A DNA stretch of 64,000 nt from the NCBI GenBank assembly GCA_963780815.1, contig CAWADG010000002.1:1-64000 (forward strand), written 5' to 3'. The DNA is from VRUE01 sp963780815 (GTDB taxonomy: Bacteria > Actinomycetota > Thermoleophilia > Solirubrobacterales > 70-9). Numbering within the stretch: the stretch's first letter is position 1; each line of letters opens with the position of its first letter. Both the position numbers and the translations under genes were made by a program. The notes below the pieces were generated by a model, which worked only from the letters and a program-made list of their open reading frames with translations, had not been told where the DNA came from and ran no database searches. Positions 35,465 through 44,473 of the stretch are shown piece after piece.

Positions 35465-37591
35465 GTGACCCGCGATCCTCGCCACGACATCCTCTTCGAG
35501 CCGGTTCCGATCGGCCCGAAGACGATGCGGAACCGCTTCTACCAGGCGCCGCACTGCACGAGCTTCGGCGCCGACCGACCCGGCGCCCAGGCGCACATTC
35601 GGGCGATGAAGGCGGAGGGCGGCTGGGCCGCGGTGAACACCGAGTTCTGCTCGGTCCACCCTTCGGCCGATTCTCTGCCCCTGATATCGGCCCGCCTCTG
35701 GGATGAGGATGACGCGCGGAACCTCGGCGCCATGGCCGAGCTCGCGCACGAGCACGGCGCGCTCGCCGGAGTCGAGCTCTGGCACGGGGGCTGCGTCACC
35801 GGGAATCTCGAGACCAGGCTGCCCGCCCGCAGCGTCAGCCAGATGACCGATGACAGCCTCTACAGCACCAGCTGCTACGAACTCGACAAACGCGGCATCC
35901 GCGAGATCCAGCGTCACTACGTGGCCGCCGCCGAAAGGGCGAGGGAGGTCGGCTATGACATCGTCAACGTCCACGGCGCGGAGGGGGGGGCGATAACCCA
36001 GCACTTCCTGATGGCCAAGTACAACCGCCGCACCGACGAGTACGGGGGATCCCTCGAGAACCGGGCCCGCTTCTGGATCGAGACCATCGAGCAGGTGAAG
36101 GAGGCGGTCGGGGACGACTGCTCGATCACCGCGCGGCTCTGCATCGACACGCTCAACGACAGCCCGCTCGGGATCAGAGCGTCCGAGGAGGCCTACGCCT
36201 TCATCGAGCTCGCCGATCATCTCGTCGACTTCTGGGACCTCCAGGCCGGCCCTTTTGTCGCGGCGGAATGGGCCGGCGAGGACGTGGTCGCCTCTCGCTT
36301 CGCCGGTGAGTTCTCGCATCGCGAGTACGTCGAGGCCGTGCGAGGCGCGACGCGCAAGCCGATCGCCGCGGTCGGCCGCTTCACCAACGCGGACACCATG
36401 GCCGAGGCGGTGAGCTCGGGAGTGATCGACATCGTCGCCGCGGCCCGCCCCTCGATCGCGGACCCGTTCCTGCCCCGCAAGATCGAAGAGGGTCGCTACG
36501 ACGAGATCCGCGAGTGCATCGGCTGCAACGTGTGCGCGTCGCGGTTCCCGATGGCGACGCCGATCGTCTGCACCCAGAACGCGACCCTCGGCGAGGAGTT
36601 CCGGCGCGGGTGGCACCCCGAGAATTTCTCCAAGGCGGCGAACGCGGAGAAGACGGTCCTCGTCGTCGGCGCCGGCCCGGCCGGCATGGAGTGCGCGATG
36701 GTGCTCGGCAAACGGGGCCTCGGCGCGGTTCACCTCGTCGACGACCAGGAGACGCTGGGCGGCAGCATGAGGATGATCAGCGCCTACCCCAAGCTGGGCG
36801 AGTGGGCGCGGGTCGTGAATTACAGGCAGATCCAGCTAGACAAGCTCTCGAACGTCGAGGTGATCGCCAAGACCCACCTCGACACCGAGGGGGCCCTCAC
36901 CTACGGCGCCGACATCGTCGTCTTCGCGACGGGCGCCCGCTGGCGCTCGGATGGGATGAACGGCCCGACCCAGGCGCCGATCCCGGGGGCCGAGCTCGAT
37001 TCAGTGCACACCCCCGAGGAGGTCTTCGCGGCCGGCGGCGGGATCGACGGCGAGAGGGTCCTCGTCTACGACACCGACGGCTATTTCACCGCGGTGGCGA
37101 TGGCGGAAATGCTGATCGCGGCCGACAAGCACGTGACCGTGGTGACGCCGTTCGCGAACTTCGCGATGTACATGTTCTTCACTGGTGAGGGGTTCCGAGT
37201 CAACCGCGAACTGCGCGCCGAGGGAGCGACGATCCTCCCAGGCCATCTGGTCAACGAGATCGGGCCGGGGAGCGTGCTAGGCCAGGGAATCTGGGCACCG
37301 GACCCGGTCGAGTGGGACGCCGACGCCGTCGTCCTCGTCACCCAGCGCGAGCCCTGCGATGCCCTCTTCCGCCAGGTGAGCGGCGACCCCGATCGCCTCG
37401 CGGCGGAGGAGATCGAGGCCGTCCATCGGATCGGCGACTGCCTGGCACCGAGGCTGATCGCCGAAAACATCTTCGACGGGCATCGCCTGGCGCGAGAGAT
37501 CGACAGCGAGGACCCGTCCGAGCCCCTGCCCTTCATCCGCGAGCTTCCAACCGTCACCGAGAGCCCACAGGTCGCCGCGCCGCCCAGCTGA
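35465..37591 (+). CDS. DgcA/TMADH-type FMN/4Fe-4S amine demethylase-like flavoprotein
   Basis: 708 residues from GTG 35465. An N-terminal old-yellow-enzyme-type FMN barrel (about 1-340; HGGCVTGNLE, VNVHGAEGGAITQHFL, YGGSLENRARF) is followed by a 4Fe-4S motif CIGCNVC with a fourth Cys (Cys351, 354, 357, 369). A dinucleotide-binding domain (VLVVGAGPAGMECAM) completes it. This is the layout of trimethylamine/dimethylamine dehydrogenase, dimethylglycine demethylase DgcA and stachydrine/N-methylproline demethylases. It probably removes N-methyl groups and passes electrons to the ETF encoded next door. Exact substrate is unknown. Confidence 0.88.
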   Translation: MTRDPRHDILFEPVPIGPKTMRNRFYQAPHCTSFGADRPGAQAHIRAMKAEGGWAAVNTEFCSVHPSADSLPLISARLWDEDDARNLGAMAELAHEHGALAGVELWHGGCVTGNLETRLPARSVSQMTDDSLYSTSCYELDKRGIREIQRHYVAAAERAREVGYDIVNVHGAEGGAITQHFLMAKYNRRTDEYGGSLENRARFWIETIEQVKEAVGDDCSITARLCIDTLNDSPLGIRASEEAYAFIELADHLVDFWDLQAGPFVAAEWAGEDVVASRFAGEFSHREYVEAVRGATRKPIAAVGRFTNADTMAEAVSSGVIDIVAAARPSIADPFLPRKIEEGRYDEIRECIGCNVCASRFPMATPIVCTQNATLGEEFRRGWHPENFSKAANAEKTVLVVGAGPAGMECAMVLGKRGLGAVHLVDDQETLGGSMRMISAYPKLGEWARVVNYRQIQLDKLSNVEVIAKTHLDTEGALTYGADIVVFATGARWRSDGMNGPTQAPIPGAELDSVHTPEEVFAAGGGIDGERVLVYDTDGYFTAVAMAEMLIAADKHVTVVTPFANFAMYMFFTGEGFRVNRELRAEGATILPGHLVNEIGPGSVLGQGIWAPDPVEWDADAVVLVTQREPCDALFRQVSGDPDRLAAEEIEAVHRIGDCLAPRLIAENIFDGHRLAREIDSEDPSEPLPFIRELPTVTESPQVAAPPS

Positions 37592-37635
37592 GCGGATGGG
37601 GACCCAGAGAAGAAACGAAACCGAAAGGCAAGAAC

Positions 37636-38016
37636 ATGGGACAGCTGGCAACCAAGATCCCGAGCTACTCGGTGCTGAACGCGCCGATGGAGGCTGCGCC
37701 GATTCCCGACGAGGACGTCATCTCGGGTAACCCCGAGTCGACGATGGCCATCCTCTGGCAATCGGAGGACAACACGCTCTACAACGGTGTCTGGCACTGC
37801 ACGCCGGGCACCTTCATGCTGACCCACCCCGGGGAGACGATCTGCCTGGTCGAGGGTCGGGTGACGATCACACCCGAGGGAGGCGAGCCGATCACGCTCG
37901 GGCCCGGAGACATCGCCTACATTCCCGAGGGCACGGTCGCCCGATGGGAAGTCACGGAGACGGTGCGCAAGGGCTTCCACTCGCACGACTCATCCGGCAA
38001 GCTGCTCGGTGGGTAG
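37636..38016 (+). CDS. Small cupin-domain protein
   Basis: 126 residues, ATG 37636 after GAAAGGCAAGAAC. A single double-stranded beta-helix: TCLVE-like segment ETICLVEGRVTI, then GPGDIAYIPEGTVARWEV, with TPGTFMLTHPGE carrying one His. It resembles the C-terminal cupin of DUF861-type/ethanolamine-utilisation EutQ-like proteins. Wedged between the demethylase and ETF genes, it may bind the product or a metal. Its job is unknown. Confidence 0.8.
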   Translation: MGQLATKIPSYSVLNAPMEAAPIPDEDVISGNPESTMAILWQSEDNTLYNGVWHCTPGTFMLTHPGETICLVEGRVTITPEGGEPITLGPGDIAYIPEGTVARWEVTETVRKGFHSHDSSGKLLGG

Positions 38017-38025
38017 AGGCACGCT

Positions 38026-38802
38026 CTGAGGATCCTCGTTCCGATCAAGCACGCCGCCGTCCTCGACGGCGAGGCCGAGCTGGCCGGGGCCGCCGTCAGC
38101 CCGGACTCGCTCGAGTGGCGGGTCAACGAGTGGGATGACTTCTCCCTCGAGGCCGCCCTGCAGCTCGCTGAAGGCGTCGGCGGCGAGGTCGTCGTCGCGA
38201 CCGTCGGCGGCGAGCCCGCCGAGGAGGCGCTGCGGGCCGCCCTCGCAAAGGGCGCCGATCGCGCCGTGCGAATCTGGGACCCGGTGCTCGAGCAGGCTGA
38301 TCCACTTGCCGTCGCCGCCGTGCTGGCCGCTCTCGCCGGCCGCGAGGATCCCCAGCTCGTGCTCACCGGCGTGCAGTCCTCCGACGCCGCCAACGCGGCG
38401 ACCGGGGTCGCGCTGGGCGGGCTGCTCGACTGGCCGCGGGTGGCCGTCGTCCGCGGCATCGAGGCCGAGGGCGAGGTGCTGACGGTCGAGCGTGAGCTCG
38501 AAGGCGGCGCCGCCGAGATCCTGCGGGTGCGGCTGCCGGCGCTGCTGACCGTGCAGACGGGGATCAACGAGCCCCGTTACGCGACGCTGCGGGCGATCAA
38601 GCATGCGCGCCAGAAGCCGCTCGATCTGCTCGCCCTCTCCGACCTCGGGCTCGACGAGACGGACCTGGCGGAGCTCACCGGCTCGCGCACGGTCTCGCTC
38701 TCGGTGCCGGAGCGTGGCCAGGGGGCGACCCTCCTCGAGGGCTCCCCGGACGCGATCGCCGGCCGGATCGCCGAGATCATCCGGGAGCAGCTGGCCTCTT
38801 GA
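38026..38802 (+). CDS. etfB: Electron transfer flavoprotein beta subunit, apparent CTG start
   Basis: About 258 residues. The family N-terminus (R-I-L-V-P-I-K) begins directly after a CTG at 38026; no ATG, GTG or TTG in frame fits, and AGAGG lies 7 bp before the CTG. Internal motifs GVQSSDAANAATG and PALLTVQTGINEPRYATL are typical of ETF beta. It binds AMP and forms the heterodimer with EtfA that accepts electrons from the demethylase. Stop and EtfA start overlap as TTGA. Confidence 0.88.
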   Translation: MRILVPIKHAAVLDGEAELAGAAVSPDSLEWRVNEWDDFSLEAALQLAEGVGGEVVVATVGGEPAEEALRAALAKGADRAVRIWDPVLEQADPLAVAAVLAALAGREDPQLVLTGVQSSDAANAATGVALGGLLDWPRVAVVRGIEAEGEVLTVERELEGGAAEILRVRLPALLTVQTGINEPRYATLRAIKHARQKPLDLLALSDLGLDETDLAELTGSRTVSLSVPERGQGATLLEGSPDAIAGRIAEIIREQLAS

Positions 38803-39761
38803 GCGCGGGGGTGCTCGTCGTCGGCGAGGTGACCGGCCAGGGCCTGCGGCCGGGAACGCTGGAGCTGATCGGAGCGGGGCGAGGCCTGACGGACGATGGC
38901 GCCGGCCCGCTCACCGCGGCCCTCCTTGACGCTGAGGCCGAGGCGCACGCGGACGCGGTCAACCTGGCGGGGGTCGATCAGGTCGTCGCGATCGGCTCGC
39001 CCCACGAGCGCTTCGAGCCGCACGTCGCCCAGGCCGCGCTCGAGGCGCTGATCGAGCAGCGGCGGCCGGCCGTGGTGTTGGCCGGCCACACCGTCGCGTC
39101 GCTAGGCTTCGCGCCAGCAGTAGCCGCGCGGGGGAGTCACGGCTTCGCGAGCGACGCTTCGGCGGTGGCGTGGGGCCCCGAGGGCCTGCGGGCCCGTCGC
39201 GGCGCTTTCGGGGACCACCTCACGGCAGAGCTCGAGTTCCCCGGCAAGGAGACGGTTATCCTGCTGCTCAGGGAGGGGGCGTTCGATCCGGCGGAGGGCG
39301 CCGGTGAAGCCGAGCTGACGACACTCGCCCTGGACCTTGCAGATCGCGCCCGCACCGAGCACGTCGAGTTCCGCGACCCGCCGACGGGCGACGTCGACAT
39401 CACGACCGCCGACTTCCTGCTCTCGATCGGGCGCGGCGTCGAGGATGAAGAGCAGGTTCCCGAGCTCGAACGCCTCGCCGAGCTGATGGGGGCAACGCTG
39501 AGCGCCTCGCGCCCGCTCGTCGACGCCGGCTGGGTGGCGAGCGAGAGGCAGGTCGGGCAGTCGGGCCGGGTCGTCGCGCCGGCGGTCTACCTGGCGTTGG
39601 GTATCTCGGGAGCCGTCCAGCACCTGGCGGGAATGTCGAAGGCGCGGACGATCATCGCGGTCAACAGCGATCCGGACGCTCCGATCTTCTCCGTCGCCCA
39701 CTACGGGGCGGTCGCGGACCTCTTCGACATCGCCGAAGAGCTCGAGCGGCAGTTCGCCTGA
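38799..39761 (+). CDS. etfA: Electron transfer flavoprotein alpha subunit
   Basis: 320 residues from TTG 38799. The C-terminal FAD domain carries VYLALGISGAVQHLAGM and AVNSDPDAPIFSVA, the ETF-alpha signature. With EtfB it shuttles electrons between the DgcA-like flavoprotein and the membrane Fe-S protein that follows. The TGA overlaps the next ATG by one base, so all are translationally coupled. Confidence 0.92.
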   Translation: MSAGVLVVGEVTGQGLRPGTLELIGAGRGLTDDGAGPLTAALLDAEAEAHADAVNLAGVDQVVAIGSPHERFEPHVAQAALEALIEQRRPAVVLAGHTVASLGFAPAVAARGSHGFASDASAVAWGPEGLRARRGAFGDHLTAELEFPGKETVILLLREGAFDPAEGAGEAELTTLALDLADRARTEHVEFRDPPTGDVDITTADFLLSIGRGVEDEEQVPELERLAELMGATLSASRPLVDAGWVASERQVGQSGRVVAPAVYLALGISGAVQHLAGMSKARTIIAVNSDPDAPIFSVAHYGAVADLFDIAEELERQFA

Positions 39762-41937
39762 TGGTGGAATCTCCGCTGGCCCAGGTCAAGTCGCGGCCGA
39801 TTCTCTGGGACATGCCGCCCGGGGTGGAGGCGCTCTGGTACGCGCTCGTCGCGGTCTCGATCGCGGTCTTCCTCTACGGGGTCCTCAGGCCGCTGCTTCG
39901 CTACCGCCATGGCAACCGCGACGGCCTGCCGCCGCTGCCGGAGGTGCCGGGCCGCTTCTGGTCGGCGACCGTCAGCGTCTACTCGCAGCTAACGGTCGCG
40001 CGCCGCGACGCCCTCGCCGGATGGGCTCACCGCGGCATCTTCTACGGCTGGGTCGTCCTCGCCGTGGGCACCGTCGTGGTCGCCCTCTCCCATGACGTCG
40101 TCGAGCCGATCTTCGGCAAGCCGTTCTACGTCGGCAACTTCTACCTCGGCTTCAAGGCCGTCCTCAATCTCCTCGGGACGGTGCTCATCGCCGGGCTGCT
40201 GGTGATGATGATGCGGCGAGCGGTGCTGCGTCCGGCAAAGTTGGACTACAGCCGGCCCGACCGACCCAGCGAGGCGCAGGAAGACCGCCGCCGCGCCTAC
40301 CGGGTCGGGGACTGGGTCTTCGTCGTCAGCCTGCTGGCGATCGCGGTCACCGGGTTCATGCTGGAGGGCGTCAGGATCGCGATGGAACACCCCGGCTACG
40401 ACGGCTTCCAGTTCGGCGGCTGGGTGGCGGCGCAGCCGTTCGAAGGCGCCGGCGAGGCGACGCTCTCGGCCTGGCGACACGGCATCTGGTGGTTCCACGG
40501 CCTGTTGGCGATCGTCTTCGTCGCCTCGATCCCCTACACGAAGGCGAGCCACATGCTCGCAAGCTACGCGAGCATGATCCTTCGCGACCCGCTGGCCGGA
40601 AAGCGACTGCGGCCGATACCCCCGAGCGGGTCGAGGACCCCGCCGGGTACGGGTCGCTCGCGGACTTCTCGGCCGTTCACCTTCTCCAGCTGGATGCCTG
40701 CACCCGGTGCGGCAAGTGCCACGAGGCCTGCCCGGCGCTGGCCACCGGAAGGCCGCTCTCGCCGCGCGACGTGGTGCTCGAGCTGCACGAGCGGGCGCGC
40801 GCCGAGCCGATGTCCGCTCCGATCGGCGGCGTGCTGGGCGGCCTGCTCTCCAGCGACGATGGCGAGGAAGACGGCTCGCCGCGGGGATCGGTCCTGGGCG
40901 AGGACGGCATCAGGGCGGAGACGGTCTGGTCCTGCATGCAGTGCAACGCCTGCGTCGAGATCTGCCCGGTCGGGATCGAGCAGGCGCCGATCATCAACCA
41001 GATGCGGCGCCGACTGCTCGACGAGGGCGAGCTCGACGCCGGGCTGCAGGCGACGCTGGAGCAGATCCATCGCTCGGGGAACTCGCTCGGCCAGAGCCGG
41101 CGCAGCCGCGGCAAGTGGACCTCCGAGCTCCCATTCGATGTGAAAGACGCGCGGGAGGAGGAGGTCGACGTGCTCTGGTTCGTCGGCGACTACGCCTCGT
41201 TCGACCCCCGCTCGCAGCGGGTGACGCGGGCGCTTTCCGAACTCCTGCACCGCGCCGGCGTCGACTTCGGGATCCTCTACGACGGTGAGCGGAACGCCGG
41301 CAACGACGTTCGCCGGGCGGGCGAGGAGGGGCTCTTCGAACTGCTCGCCGAGCACAACGGGGAGCAGCTCTCAAGGTGCTCTTTCGACCGGATCCTGACC
41401 AGCGACCCGCACTCCCTGAACACGCTGACCCATGAGTACGGCGAGTTCGGCGGGCCGTGGACGGTCGTCCATCACACCGACCTTCTGCTGGAGCTCGTGC
41501 TCGATGGCTCCCTGGAGCTGGGCGAGCCGCTCCGACGCCGGGTCACCTACCACGACCCGTGCTATCTGGGCCGTCACAACGGCGGCTACGACGCGCCGCG
41601 GGAGCTTCTCCGCCTGCTCGGTTGCGAGCTGGCCGAGATGCCACGCAACCGCGACAACTCGTTCTGCTGCGGCGCCGGCGGCGGCCAGATCTGGATCGCC
41701 GATCAGGGCGGGGGTGAACGGCCGTCCGAGAACCGGATCCGCGAGGCGCTGGCGCTTGGCGCGGTGGATCTGTTCGTGGTCGCCTGCCCCAAGGACGTCA
41801 CCATGTACGAGGACGCGATCAAGACGACCGGAAGCGGCGAGCTGCTCGAGCTACGGGAGATCACAGAGCTGCTCGAGGAGTCGACCGCGTCGGCATCCGG
41901 CCGCGTGACGGCGGGCGGGCCCGCTCAAACCGGGTGA
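39761..41937 (+). pseudogene. Membrane Fe-S oxidoreductase (DgcB/HdrC-type), one-base deletion in a C run
   Basis: The first 285 residues hold five transmembrane helices (ALWYALVAVSIAVFLYGVL to the HGLLAIVFVASIPYTK segment), like DgcB. The second frame adds two 4Fe-4S motifs (CTRCGKCHEACP and CMQCNACVEICPVG) and a CCG domain (DPCYLGRHN, CCGAGGG). A lost base in the CCCCC run near 40620 separates them. One added base gives 725 residues and joins ...RPIPP to ERVEDPAG. The protein should take electrons from ETF to the quinone pool. Its end overlaps the convergent regulator gene by 13 bp. Confidence 0.85.
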
Positions 41938-42518
41938 TTGGGGTACTCGTGCACCGAGACAAGGCGCACCGGCCCCTTCAACACGCGGTAGCTATGTGGC
42001 CGGTCGGCGCGAAAGGAGATCAGGTCGCCGGCCTCCAGCACCTCGGCAAACGAGTCGGTCGAGATCTCCAGGGACCCCGCCGCCACGCTCACGTGCTCGT
42101 AGAGGCCGGGGACGTGAGGCTCGGCATGGCGGATCGCGCCTACCTCGAGGACGAGGGTGTAGATCTCGATCAGCGAGGCATCGACCCGGGTCAGCATGTG
42201 TCGGGCGACCAGACCATCGGTGTCCAGGCCGGCGCTGTCGGCGGCGATGATCGGGACCTCCGCCTCGCGAACGACGGTGAAATCGCTGTCGCTCTCACCG
42301 TCCTCGCCGACCAGTGTCGCGAAGGGAACCCCGAGCGCCGCGGCGAGCGCCCAGACCGTGTCGATTGACGGGTTGCCGACACCGCGCTCGATCATCGAGA
42401 CCGTCGACTTCGCAACCCCGGCCTCATCGGCGAGCGCGGTGACGGTGACTCCGCGTGCGGTGCGCCAGCGGCGCAGGTTGCGCCCTATCGACTGCTTCAC
42501 CCCGGGCACGATCGGCAT
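41925..42518 (-). CDS. XRE-family regulator with C-terminal cupin
   Basis: 197 residues from the ATG at 42518. N-terminal lambda-type helix-turn-helix (VTALADEAGVAKSTVSMIER), then a cupin sensor domain (EPHVPGLYEHVSVAAGSLEI, GDLISFRADRPHSYRV). This architecture senses small metabolites and controls amino-acid and polyamine catabolism or transport. It is divergent from the enoyl-CoA hydratase gene, so it may regulate 42.6 kb onward. Confidence 0.88.
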   Translation of the reverse strand: MPIVPGVKQSIGRNLRRWRTARGVTVTALADEAGVAKSTVSMIERGVGNPSIDTVWALAAALGVPFATLVGEDGESDSDFTVVREAEVPIIAADSAGLDTDGLVARHMLTRVDASLIEIYTLVLEVGAIRHAEPHVPGLYEHVSVAAGSLEISTDSFAEVLEAGDLISFRADRPHSYRVLKGPVRLVSVHEYPNHPV

Positions 42519-42585
42519 TCTAGTTCCAGGGGCTGGAGCGCCTCCGCCTGCGGTGCCACTGTGACAGCGGGTTAGGATCGCCGAG

Positions 42586-43353
42586 TTGGCAGAGCCTCCG
42601 ATCCTCACCGAGCAGCACGACGGGGTGCTCGTGATCACCCTCAACCGTCCCGGCCAGCGCAACGCTGTCAACGGGGAGCTCGCTGAGAGGATGGCGGACG
42701 CACTGGACCAGCTCGACGAAGCCGAGGGGCTGCGGATCGGCGTGCTCAGCGGCACGGGAAAGGGATTCTGTGCCGGGATGGACCTGAAGGCTTTCGCTCG
42801 CGGCGAGTCTGTGGATGCTCGCGGGCGCGGATTCGGCGGAATCGCCGAGCGACCGCCGGTCAAGCCGCTGATCGCTGCGGTCGAGGGGTTCGCCCTTGCC
42901 GGCGGGCTCGAGGTGGCGCTCGCCTGTGACCTGATCGTCGCCTCCCGGGGAGCCCAGCTTGCGATAACGGAGGTCAGACGGGGCCTGGTCCCAGCCGCGG
43001 GGGGCCTGCTGCGGCTGCAGCGCCGGGTCCCCTACCACCTGGCGATGGAGATGGCGCTCACGGGCGCCCCGATATCCGCTGAGCGGGCGACGGAGGTCGG
43101 GCTCGTCAACCGGCTGGTCGAGCCCGGCCAGGCGCTCGAGGGGGCACTCGGCCTTGCCGCCGAGATCGTGGCCAACGCCCCGCTTGCGGTTGCCGCCTGC
43201 AAGCGGATGATGCTCGAGGCGCCGGGATGGCCCGAGGATGAGCGCTGGGCCCGCCAGCTGAAGATCGCGGATCCGATCTTCGCCTCCGAGGACGCCCACG
43301 AGGGCGCCGTCGCCTTCTCCGAGCGCCGCCCCCCGGTCTGGCGCGGGCGCTGA
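42586..43353 (+). CDS. Enoyl-CoA hydratase/isomerase-family protein (crotonase fold)
   Basis: 255 residues from TTG 42586. LNRPGQRNAVN, GKGFCAGMDLKAF (oxyanion hole) and GGLEVALACDLIVAS are typical, and the two crotonase glutamates are present (GGLE and TEVRRGLVPAAGG). The expected reaction is hydration or isomerisation of an enoyl-CoA. It faces the alcohol-dehydrogenase gene tail to tail. Confidence 0.88.
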   Translation: MAEPPILTEQHDGVLVITLNRPGQRNAVNGELAERMADALDQLDEAEGLRIGVLSGTGKGFCAGMDLKAFARGESVDARGRGFGGIAERPPVKPLIAAVEGFALAGGLEVALACDLIVASRGAQLAITEVRRGLVPAAGGLLRLQRRVPYHLAMEMALTGAPISAERATEVGLVNRLVEPGQALEGALGLAAEIVANAPLAVAACKRMMLEAPGWPEDERWARQLKIADPIFASEDAHEGAVAFSERRPPVWRGR

Positions 43354-43360
43354 TCCCTGC

Positions 43361-44395
43361 TCAGGGGGTGAGGACGATCTTCAGCGCCTCTCGGCGGGCG
43401 AAGATCTCGTAGGCCTCGGGGGCGTCGTCCAAGGACATGTGATGGGTGACGAGGGGCGTCGGGTCGAGGCGGCCGTCGGCGAGCATGTCGAGGACGGGGT
43501 CGAGGTGGGCGATCACGTTGGCTTGGCCACCCCGGATGGTGAGCGACTTGAGCCAGGCCAGGCCGAGGTGAATTTGTCCGCGCTCCGCGTAGATACCGAT
43601 GCACTGGACCCTGCCGCAGTCGCGCGTCAGCCGCAGCGCGAGTTCCAACGCATCGACGTGGCCGACCGCGTCGATCGCGACGTCGACGCCGCCCCGCCCG
43701 GCGGTCAGCGCCCGCACTTCCGCGCGGACATCCTGCTCGTCGAGATGCAGCGGCGTCGCCCCGAAGGACTCCGCCAGGGCGAGGCGCTGCTCGACCTTGT
43801 CGATCGCAATGACCCTGGCGCCGGCGAGCCGCGCGGCCTGGACCACGCAGAGGCCAACCGGCCCCAGCCCCAGCACCGCTGCCACCTCGCCCTCGCGCAG
43901 CTCCGATGTGGCAACCCCGTGATAGCCGGTGCCCATCACATCCCCGGCGAAGAGGGCGGCGTCGTCGGAAACGCTGTCGGGCACCTTGCGCAGAGCCAGG
44001 TTGGCATGCGGGACGAGCGCGTACTCGGCCTGCGTGCCCTGCAGGGATCCCATCGTTGCTCCGAGGCCGAAGCTCCGGCCCTCAAGGCATCGCTGGTACT
44101 CGCCTCTCATGCAGTGGAAGCAGGTACCGCAGGCCACTTGGAAGGCGCCGGCAACACGGTCGCCCACCTCGGCCCGGGTCACCGCATCGCCCGCTTCGAC
44201 CACAGTCCCGACGTACTCGTGGCCGATCGTGAACCCCGGCTCGATGTCGAGACGGCCGTCGTAGATGTGCAGGTCGGACCCGCAGACCCCGGTGGCGTCT
44301 ACCCGTAGGACAGCGTCACCCGGCGCCTCGACCTTCGGAATCGGCCGCTCCTCGACCCTGACCTCTCCGGGACCTTGGATTGTGAGTGCTCGCAA
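43361..44395 (-). CDS. Zinc-dependent medium-chain alcohol/polyol dehydrogenase
   Basis: 344 residues. Catalytic zinc ligands in GVCGSDLH and GHEYVG; a structural zinc lobe CGTCFHCMRGEYQRC, though one Cys position is replaced by His; Rossmann segment VLGLGPVGLCVVQAA. It is the family of threonine/sorbitol/glutathione-independent formaldehyde dehydrogenases. In a demethylase-containing island, formaldehyde or a hydroxy-intermediate is a plausible substrate, but this is inference. An operator-like site lies 17-29 bp upstream. Confidence 0.85.
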   Translation of the reverse strand: MRALTIQGPGEVRVEERPIPKVEAPGDAVLRVDATGVCGSDLHIYDGRLDIEPGFTIGHEYVGTVVEAGDAVTRAEVGDRVAGAFQVACGTCFHCMRGEYQRCLEGRSFGLGATMGSLQGTQAEYALVPHANLALRKVPDSVSDDAALFAGDVMGTGYHGVATSELREGEVAAVLGLGPVGLCVVQAARLAGARVIAIDKVEQRLALAESFGATPLHLDEQDVRAEVRALTAGRGGVDVAIDAVGHVDALELALRLTRDCGRVQCIGIYAERGQIHLGLAWLKSLTIRGGQANVIAHLDPVLDMLADGRLDPTPLVTHHMSLDDAPEAYEIFARREALKIVLTP

Positions 44396-44411
44396 GGGGA
44401 AGCTTTTCCAG

Positions 44412-44424
44412 ATCGATTGATCGG
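44412..44424 (-). promoter_or_regulatory. Island operator motif, site 8
   Basis: Minus-strand CCGATCAATCGAT, exact fit to YCGATCRRTYRRT and sharing CCGATCAATCG with the 34421 palindrome. It lies in the 78-bp gap between the divergent alcohol-dehydrogenase and hydroxyisobutyrate-dehydrogenase-like genes. Confidence 0.55.
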
Positions 44425-44473
44425 CATCGGTAACATACCAGGGCTTTTCGGCAAGCCCGAAGAGTCCCGCGCG

